64,000 nucleotides of DNA from Nocardiopsis sp. JB363 (GTDB taxonomy: Bacteria; Actinomycetota; Actinomycetes; Streptosporangiales; Streptosporangiaceae), in assembly GCF_900143625.1 (NCBI RefSeq), contig NZ_FRFF01000131.1, positions 62,001 to 126,000 on the forward strand, written 5' to 3'. A model generated the notes under the pieces. That model had not been told where the DNA came from. It was given only the letters and a program-made list of their open reading frames with translations, and made no database searches. The position numbers and the translations under genes were made by a program. Positions 59,075 to 64,000 of this stretch are shown one piece after another. Position 1 is the first letter of the stretch. Every line of letters begins with the position of its first letter.

Positions 59075-60498
59075 CTTTCCTTGGTCCGTTCACGGAGCCA
59101 CCGCAGCCAACGGTCCGTGTCGGGGTGGTCCCGCACCGGATGGGCGTGCCGCCCTCGGACGTCGGGGGCGACGGGCGCGGTGGCGTCGATGACGACCTTG
59201 CCGCTGACGCCGACCGGCGACGATGACGGGTCCAACGGCAGAATGGACATGTTGGACAGGTGCACCATGTCCTCATCCGGGTTGACCTTGGTGGACAACG
59301 CCCACATCACCTGCGGGAGGTCGAAGGGATCGACGTCCTCGTCGACGACGATCACCACCTTGCAGTAGCCGAGCCCATGTCTGCTCGTCATCGCTCGCAG
59401 CCCCACCGCCCGGGCGAACCCGCCCTGGCGGGGCCGCACCGACACGATGGCGACCAGCCCATGGGTGTACATGGCGTTGACCGCGACGACCTCCGGGAAG
59501 TCCTCCTTGAGCTGCTGGTACAGGGGAACACAGGTGGCCGGCCCCATCAGATAGTCGATCTCCGTCCAGGCTCGCCCCAAGTGCAGGTGTTCGAACACCG
59601 GGTCGTCGCGGTACGAGATGCGGTCGATCCGGATCACGGCCATCGCCCGACCGCCGGAGTAGTGGCCGGTGAACTCACCGAAGGGTCCCTCGAACTCACG
59701 CACCCGACCCTCGATCACCCCCTCCAGTAGCACCTCCGTCCCCCATGGCACGTCCAGGCCGGTCAGCGGCCCCTTGGCCAGAGTGACCGGCGAACCTCGC
59801 AGGGCCCCCGCCATCTCGTACTCGGACTGGTCGTAGGCGATCGGAGCCGAAGCCACGATGGACACGACCGGGTCGTTGCCCACCGCGATCGCGACGGGCA
59901 CGTCCTCTCCCCGTTCCTCGCCGATTCTCAGGTGGTGGGCGATGTCATGGATCGTCCCGGGCTGGAGGCCGAGTTTGTTCGGGCCCTTGACCTGGAGTCG
60001 GTAGATGCCGACGTTCTGGCGTCCGGTGTCGTCCCAGTGGTCGGGGTCGCGGCTGATGACGGAGGCCTTGTCCAGGAAGAAGCCGCCGTCCCCCTCGTTG
60101 ACCCGGAACAGGGGGAGCACGCGGAACAGGTCCACGTCCGGGCCCTCCTGGACGTTCTCCAGGAAGGGAGGGTCCCCACGATGCACCGGTGCGACGGGGT
60201 GGTCGTCCCACCGACGGGTGAACTCCTGGATCTGCTCGCGTACCGGGGTGTCCCGGTCCATGCCCATCGCGATGGCGTGGTTGGGCCACGAACCGTGGGC
60301 GTTGAGCACGATCCGGGCGTTGGTGAACCCGTTCACCAACGTGAAGTACAGGGCGGGGGCCTTGTCCCCGAGTCGGGCGGCGGCGTTGGCGGCGGCGGCC
60401 AGATCGGGTTCGCAGTCGACGGGTTCGCCGACCCGTACGAGCTGGCCTTCGCGGTCCAGCGCGTCGAGGAAGCCCCGGAGGTCTTCGATAGCGGTCAT
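59071..60498 (-). CDS. vdcC: UbiD family hydroxyarylic acid decarboxylase (VdcC-like)
   Basis: This 475-residue prenylated-FMN-dependent decarboxylase has N-terminal DLRGFLDALDREGQLVRV. Conserved cofactor and catalytic blocks are NVGIYRLQVKGPNKLG near residue 163, EFEGPFGEFTGHYS with the catalytic Glu near 270, and DEDVDPFDLPQVMWAL near the end. It removes CO2 non-oxidatively from a hydroxylated aromatic acid. In this operon the predicted substrate is 3-hydroxyanthranilate. The start at 60498 is a clean ATG after AAGGACG. Confidence 0.9.
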   Translation of the reverse strand: MTAIEDLRGFLDALDREGQLVRVGEPVDCEPDLAAAANAAARLGDKAPALYFTLVNGFTNARIVLNAHGSWPNHAIAMGMDRDTPVREQIQEFTRRWDDHPVAPVHRGDPPFLENVQEGPDVDLFRVLPLFRVNEGDGGFFLDKASVISRDPDHWDDTGRQNVGIYRLQVKGPNKLGLQPGTIHDIAHHLRIGEERGEDVPVAIAVGNDPVVSIVASAPIAYDQSEYEMAGALRGSPVTLAKGPLTGLDVPWGTEVLLEGVIEGRVREFEGPFGEFTGHYSGGRAMAVIRIDRISYRDDPVFEHLHLGRAWTEIDYLMGPATCVPLYQQLKEDFPEVVAVNAMYTHGLVAIVSVRPRQGGFARAVGLRAMTSRHGLGYCKVVIVVDEDVDPFDLPQVMWALSTKVNPDEDMVHLSNMSILPLDPSSSPVGVSGKVVIDATAPVAPDVRGRHAHPVRDHPDTDRWLRWLRERTKER

Positions 60499-60515
60499 GG
60501 TCGTCCTTTCCGCTG

Positions 60516-61145
60516 TCAGGGGGTGGTGGAAACGGCCCGGTCCCGGGGACCTCGGTCGAGTCGGGCCCGGCGCATCCCCTCCCATCGGTCGGCGGGGACG
60601 GTGATCTGGAACTGGTCGAGTACGCGCGCCACCACGTGGTCCACGATGTCCCCCACCGTGCCGGGGTGGTTGTAGAAGGCCGGTGTGGGAGGCAGGACCA
60701 CGGCCCCCATCCGGGTGAGGGCGAGCATGTTGTCGAGGTGGATCTCGTTGAGCGGGGTCTCCCGTGTCACGAGCACCAGACGGCGTCGCTCCTTGAGGAC
60801 CACGTCGGCCGCCCTCGGGATGAGGCCGTCCGCGTACCCGGTGCGGATACCGGCGAGCGTCTTCATGCTGCACGGCACGACGACCATGCCCTCGGTGAGG
60901 AAGGAGCCGCTGGAGATCGGTGCCCCTTGGTCCTCGGGCGAGTACACGAGGTCGGCCAGCTCCGTCAGGCGGGCCACCCCGTGGCCGCACTCCAGTTCGA
61001 CGGTGGCACGGGCCCAGCGACTGACCACCAGGTGCGTCTCCACCTCGGGGATCGCCGCCAGCACCTCCAGGAGGCGCACACCGAACGGGGCGCCGGTGGC
61101 GCCGGTCATGGCGACGACCAGGCGGCGCCGTGCCCCGCCGGTCAC
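60516..61145 (-). CDS. vdcB: UbiX family flavin prenyltransferase (VdcB-like)
   Basis: This 209-residue enzyme makes prenylated FMN, the cofactor of UbiD enzymes, from reduced FMN and dimethylallyl phosphate. Seen are [16 protein letters not shown] at the N terminus, [18 protein letters not shown] near 95 and the phosphate-binding [14 protein letters not shown] near 135. GTG 61145 overlaps the isochorismatase stop (GTGA). It is 17 bases upstream of vdcC, giving a full vdcB-C-D set. Confidence 0.92.
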   Translation of the reverse strand: MTGGARRRLVVAMTGATGAPFGVRLLEVLAAIPEVETHLVVSRWARATVELECGHGVARLTELADLVYSPEDQGAPISSGSFLTEGMVVVPCSMKTLAGIRTGYADGLIPRAADVVLKERRRLVLVTRETPLNEIHLDNMLALTRMGAVVLPPTPAFYNHPGTVGDIVDHVVARVLDQFQITVPADRWEGMRRARLDRGPRDRAVSTTP

Positions 61146-61816
61146 CGTTCGCCCGCCGTCATCTGGAGGACCGCCGCGTCGAGGTCGGTGAGGACCCGAT
61201 CGGTGGGGAGCACCGCCGCGCAGCGAAGGGCTCCGTAGTCCAGGGCCATCCGGTGCTCCTTCTCCGAGAAGTCGGCGACCGCGTCGGAGACCAGGAAGGG
61301 TTCGACATCGCGGGCGAAGGCGTCGGAGGCGGTCATCAGACAGCCCACATGGGCGTAGACCCCGCAGATGATGAGCTGGTCCCGGCCGGCGGCGCGCAGG
61401 CGCGCGTCCAGGTCGGAGCGGACGAAGGCGCTGTAGCGCCATTTGGTGAGCAGGGTGTCGCCGTCCCGAAGCGCGAGTTCGGGGATGACCGCGCGGGGTG
61501 TGCCGGGCCCGGTGCCCTCCGCGCTCATGCCGGGCCCCCAGAAGTCGTGCAGCAGTCCCCTCTCCTCGGAGGTCATGGAACCGGGCTGCGCGGTGTAGAA
61601 CACCGGTATCCCCCAGCGGTCCGCCGCCTCGCGGAGCCGGACGCAATTGGCGACGAGTTCCGTGACGGGTGAGCTTCCCGCGCGGAAGAAGTCCACGAAG
61701 TAGTTCTGCATGTCGTGGATGAGCAGGGCGGCGCGCCGGGGGTCCGGGCTCCAGGACACCGTGTTGGTCGGTGGGTCGTCCGGCATCGGGTAGTGCAGCC
61801 CGCGTCGGATGGTCAT
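61142..61816 (-). CDS. phzD: isochorismatase family hydrolase (PhzD-like)
   Basis: This 224-residue enzyme has general-acid Asp in [13 protein letters not shown] near residue 35, catalytic Lys in LTKWRYSAF near 122, and [19 protein letters not shown]. This last block and [15 protein letters not shown] are diagnostic of PhzD, which cleaves 2-amino-2-deoxyisochorismate (ADIC) to 2,3-dihydro-3-hydroxyanthranilate (DHHA) and pyruvate. There is no carrier-protein domain. It is followed by vdcB with a four-base overlap and preceded by the SDR gene, so all act in one pathway. Confidence 0.92.
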   Translation of the reverse strand: MTIRRGLHYPMPDDPPTNTVSWSPDPRRAALLIHDMQNYFVDFFRAGSSPVTELVANCVRLREAADRWGIPVFYTAQPGSMTSEERGLLHDFWGPGMSAEGTGPGTPRAVIPELALRDGDTLLTKWRYSAFVRSDLDARLRAAGRDQLIICGVYAHVGCLMTASDAFARDVEPFLVSDAVADFSEKEHRMALDYGALRCAAVLPTDRVLTDLDAAVLQMTAGER

Positions 61817-61846
61817 GGTCCTCCGTAGGTCGTCGGGTGTGGGGTG

Positions 61847-62632
61847 TCAGGCGCCCAGCGCGGCGCCGCCGTCCACGTGCAGGTTCTGCATGGTGATGTG
61901 CCTGGCTCGGTCCGACACCAGAAAGAGGACGGCGTCGGCCACGTCCTCGGGCCGGGCGATTCGACCCAGGGGGATGCCGATCCGATGGTTCTCCAGCGAA
62001 CCGTGAAGCGTCGCCCGTCGATCCTGTTCGGTCCGCCACATCGACCTGAGCATCGGGGTGTCGGTCGACCCGGGGCCGATCACGTTGCAGCGGATGCCGT
62101 ACTCGGCCAGTTCCAGGCCCAGGCACCGGGTGAACATCGCGGAAGCCGCCTTGGACGCGGCGTAGGCGCCCATCCGCGCCCGGGGGACCTGGGCGGCGTT
62201 GGAGGCGACGGTGACGATGGAGCCACGGCTCCGGGGGATCATCCGTTCGGCGACCGCACGTGAGACGTGGAAGACACCGTGGGTGTTGACGTCGAAGACC
62301 GCCCGCCACTCACCGGTGTCCAGTTTGACCAGATCGTCGGTGTTGAGTATCCCCGCGACGTTGATCAGGGCGTCCAGGGGCCCGTATTCGCTCTCGGAGC
62401 GTTCCACGAGGCGTTCGACCGCGGGGGCGTCGGTGACGTCCACCGCGTGGGGATGGACGGCACCCCGTGCCCCGTCGAGTTCCGCGGCGAGGTGCCGCAC
62501 GCCCTCACCGTCGATGTCGCAGGCGAGCACTCGGGTCCCCTGTTCGGCCAGTGAGCGGACGACCGCGGCGCCGATACCGCGCGCGGCGCCGGTCACCAGC
62601 GCCGTCTGCCCGTGGAGTTCCGGGTATCCCAT
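61847..62632 (-). CDS. SDR dehydrogenase (EntA/DhbA-like; DHHA dehydrogenase)
   Basis: This 261-residue NAD-dependent dehydrogenase has TGAARGIG at residues 14-21, NVAGIL near 90, and ASNAAQVPRARMGAYAASKAA with the Tyr-x-x-x-Lys pair. The SNAA-x-VPR pattern is specific to 2,3-dihydro-2,3-dihydroxybenzoate dehydrogenases. Beside PhzD and PhzE the expected reaction is aromatisation of DHHA to 3-hydroxyanthranilate, as assigned to CalB3 in calcimycin synthesis. It lies 30 bases before the phzD-like gene. Confidence 0.88.
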   Translation of the reverse strand: MGYPELHGQTALVTGAARGIGAAVVRSLAEQGTRVLACDIDGEGVRHLAAELDGARGAVHPHAVDVTDAPAVERLVERSESEYGPLDALINVAGILNTDDLVKLDTGEWRAVFDVNTHGVFHVSRAVAERMIPRSRGSIVTVASNAAQVPRARMGAYAASKAASAMFTRCLGLELAEYGIRCNVIGPGSTDTPMLRSMWRTEQDRRATLHGSLENHRIGIPLGRIARPEDVADAVLFLVSDRARHITMQNLHVDGGAALGA

Positions 62633-62668
62633 GTCTTCTCCGTTCTTCCTCTCGGTGATGGGCGAGGT

Positions 62669-63907
62669 TCACGCACATGCGGTGAGGAACAGGTGGGCTT
62701 GTTCGGGGTTGAGCCGTGGGTCGCACAGGCTCGTGTAGCGTTTGCCGACCTCGGCGGGGTCGCCGACCGGCCCGCCCACGCACTCGGTGACGTCCGCCGC
62801 CGTGACCTCCAGGTGGAAGCCGCCCGGGTGCAGGCGATATCGGCGGAGGGTCCCGAGGAAACTCCTGGCCTCGGCCACGATGTCGGAGAGGTGACGGGTC
62901 TTGTGTCCTTCGTCGGTGCGCACGGTGTTGCCGTGCATGGGGTCGCACACCCACACGACCGGATGTCCGCTGTCGCGTACGGCCTCGATGATCCCCGGCA
63001 GGGCCGCGCTGATCCGGTCGTGACCCATGCGCGTGATCAGGACGAGGCGGCCGGGTCTACGGTCGGGGTCCAGGACCTGACACAGCCGGACGACCTGCTC
63101 CGGGGTGGCGGAGGGGCCGATCTTGCACGCCACCGGGTTGGCGATGGCGGCAAGGAGCGCGGTGTGGGCGGACTCGGGATCCCGGGTCCTCTCCCCCAGC
63201 CACGGTAGGTGCGTGGATCCGAGCAGGAGGCGACCGTCCACACCATCCCGACGCAGGTGGGGAACCTCGTAGTCGAGCACGAGGGCCTCGTGACTCACCC
63301 ACGGACCCGCGTCGGTGTACCCCGTCGCCCGCCCCCGGTCGCGATGGCGTCGCACCTCTCGGACGACGATCTCGCTCGCCGCCCGGGCGTCGAGCATGCG
63401 CAGCGGGTCCGGGCGGCGTGCTGCGGGCGCGGGTTCCTCCGAGTTGACGAGGTGGCCCCGGAAGACGGGGAGCTCGGTTCCGTCGACGGTCTCGATCCCG
63501 TGGGAGCGGGGCTTGGCGAACTGGCCTCCCATCCGCCCGACCTGCACCACGTTCAGCCCGAATAACCGGCGCATGTGCCCGCCGAGGCCGGACAGGACCG
63601 CGATCTTGACCCGGGCGTGTTCGGCCGTGCACTCGCCCAGGTCTTCGGCGCAATCACCGGCCTGGAGCAGGGAGGCCCGCCCTTGTGCCACCTGGGCCAG
63701 GTCGGCCCTCAGGCGGTCGGTCTCGGCGATGTCGACCAGGGGCGGCAGCCGGGAGATCCGTTCCCTGGTCGAGGGCAGTGACTCGTGGTCGGCCCAGTCC
63801 GGTTGCTGGGCCGCCGGCAGCCGCGACCACGGTCCCCCGAACGGGGCGGTCGTGGCGTCCGCGGTGGCGATACCGGTGCCGGAGCTCCGGTGGAGACGGT
63901 CATGCAC
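62669..63907 (-). CDS. phzC: class II DAHP synthase (PhzC-like)
   Basis: This 412-residue enzyme joins phosphoenolpyruvate and erythrose 4-phosphate to give DAHP, the first shikimate-pathway step. Seen are LLQAGDCAEDLGE near residue 80, VGRMGGQFAKPRS near 122, KIGPSATPEQVV near 270 and WVCDPMHGNTV near 325. It is shorter than the primary plant-type enzyme, as in antibiotic-cluster copies that escape feedback control. GTG 63907 overlaps the PhzE stop by eight bases. Confidence 0.92.
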   Translation of the reverse strand: MHDRLHRSSGTGIATADATTAPFGGPWSRLPAAQQPDWADHESLPSTRERISRLPPLVDIAETDRLRADLAQVAQGRASLLQAGDCAEDLGECTAEHARVKIAVLSGLGGHMRRLFGLNVVQVGRMGGQFAKPRSHGIETVDGTELPVFRGHLVNSEEPAPAARRPDPLRMLDARAASEIVVREVRRHRDRGRATGYTDAGPWVSHEALVLDYEVPHLRRDGVDGRLLLGSTHLPWLGERTRDPESAHTALLAAIANPVACKIGPSATPEQVVRLCQVLDPDRRPGRLVLITRMGHDRISAALPGIIEAVRDSGHPVVWVCDPMHGNTVRTDEGHKTRHLSDIVAEARSFLGTLRRYRLHPGGFHLEVTAADVTECVGGPVGDPAEVGKRYTSLCDPRLNPEQAHLFLTACA

Positions 63908-64000
63908 GGGGACCCCCCACGGGCGGTGTCAGGGAACGGACCGAGGCGGCGACGAGTTCCGGCCCACGGTGGGTGAGCAGGGACTCCGGGTGGAACTGCA
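63900..64000 (-). CDS. phzE: PhzE-type ADIC/anthranilate synthase, C-terminal end (partial)
   Basis: Only the last 32 codons are inside the window. They read QFHPESLLTHRGPELV and end in GGPRA before a TGA at 63902-63900. The FHPES motif holds the His and Glu of the glutamine-amidotransferase triad. Neighbouring PhzC- and PhzD-like genes point to a fused PhzE making ADIC from chorismate and glutamine, although a separate TrpG-type subunit cannot be excluded from this fragment. Confidence 0.8.
   Translation of the reverse strand, partial: QFHPESLLTHRGPELVAASVRSLTPPVGGPRA

Noticed and set aside
59071..61145. UbiD/UbiX as ubiquinone or menaquinone biosynthesis enzymes
   Set aside because: The coupled VdcD zinc-ribbon subunit and the 3-hydroxyanthranilate operon context mark a hydroxyarylic acid decarboxylase.
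58832..64000. A standard phenazine cluster
   Set aside because: PhzC, PhzD and PhzE are present but PhzA/B, PhzF and PhzG are not in the window, and the SDR plus VdcBCD divert DHHA away from phenazines. Genes right of 64000 could change this.
1..64000. tRNA, rRNA, insertion sequences or prophage genes
   Set aside because: No cloverleaf, transposase, integrase, terminal inverted repeats with target duplication or phage structural gene was found when reading the intergenic regions.

Overview
The window is high-GC actinomycete chromosome. Coding frames carry G/C at third positions, GTG starts are common and one TTG start is seen, GTGA/ATGA stop-start overlaps are frequent, and several promoters put a TAnnnT -10 box 6-8 bases before the start codon (leaderless mRNAs). 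Gene families (DUF2236, DUF3099, TIGR03086, STM4015-like, NarL two-component pairs) and the type I-E CRISPR repeat fit Streptomyces/Nocardiopsis-type organisms. Nocardiopsidaceae is my best guess but is not proven by the sequence. No rRNA or tRNA gene and no transposase was seen.

Region 1 (1-22243) is mostly housekeeping: a carboxylesterase, a BCCT transporter, a TIGR03086 protein, a saccharopine-dehydrogenase-like reductase, a three-gene four-carbon acid-sugar operon (GntP permease, DUF1537 kinase, PdxA2), two GNAT acetyltransferases, Xaa-Pro aminopeptidase, a class V aminotransferase, a NarL-type two-component system, purB, and a 48-residue membrane peptide. Convergent gene pairs are separated by strong hairpin terminators.

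Region 2 (22423-23610) is a very regular type I-E CRISPR array of 20 repeats and 19 spacers, all 32 bp. No cas gene lies anywhere in the window. The array is read on the minus strand, with its leader on the right.

Region 3 (23826-49380) is regulated catabolism. It holds a MarR/SDR pair sharing a TTCGA-N3-TCGAA operator, a DUF4188/MerR divergent pair, and a nine-gene minus-strand operon (DUF917, hydantoinase/oxoprolinase, oligopeptide-type ABC importer with a fused permease-ATPase, M20 amidohydrolase, PaiB-like, YtcJ-like amidohydrolase) divergent from a PucR regulator. A CoA-ester cluster follows (degradative class II HMG-CoA reductase, family III CoA-transferase, hot-dog dehydratase, GAF-PucR regulator, MHS symporter, IclR, second CoA-transferase).

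Region 4 (49381-64000) looks like a specialised-metabolite gene cluster that runs off the right edge. One arm holds a PsuG-like C-glycosidase, a HAD phosphatase and an O-methyltransferase in a translationally coupled operon, next to a DHA2 exporter and a MarR regulator. The other arm is a coupled operon encoding PhzE (partial), class II DAHP synthase, an EntA/DhbA-like dehydrogenase, a PhzD-like isochorismatase and VdcB/VdcC/VdcD. Read together these predict chorismate to ADIC to DHHA to 3-hydroxyanthranilate, then non-oxidative decarboxylation to 2-aminophenol. An aldo/keto reductase, a BBE-type flavin oxidase and a beta-propeller protein lie between the arms. The PsuG/HAD pair resembles AlnA/AlnB (alnumycin) and IndA/IndB, and no pseudouridine kinase is present. 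The working hypothesis is a C-ribosylated or otherwise tailored aminophenol/3-hydroxyanthranilate product; this is inference. A damaged Lrp/AsnC-type gene with a perfect 20-bp inverted repeat closes the left side.
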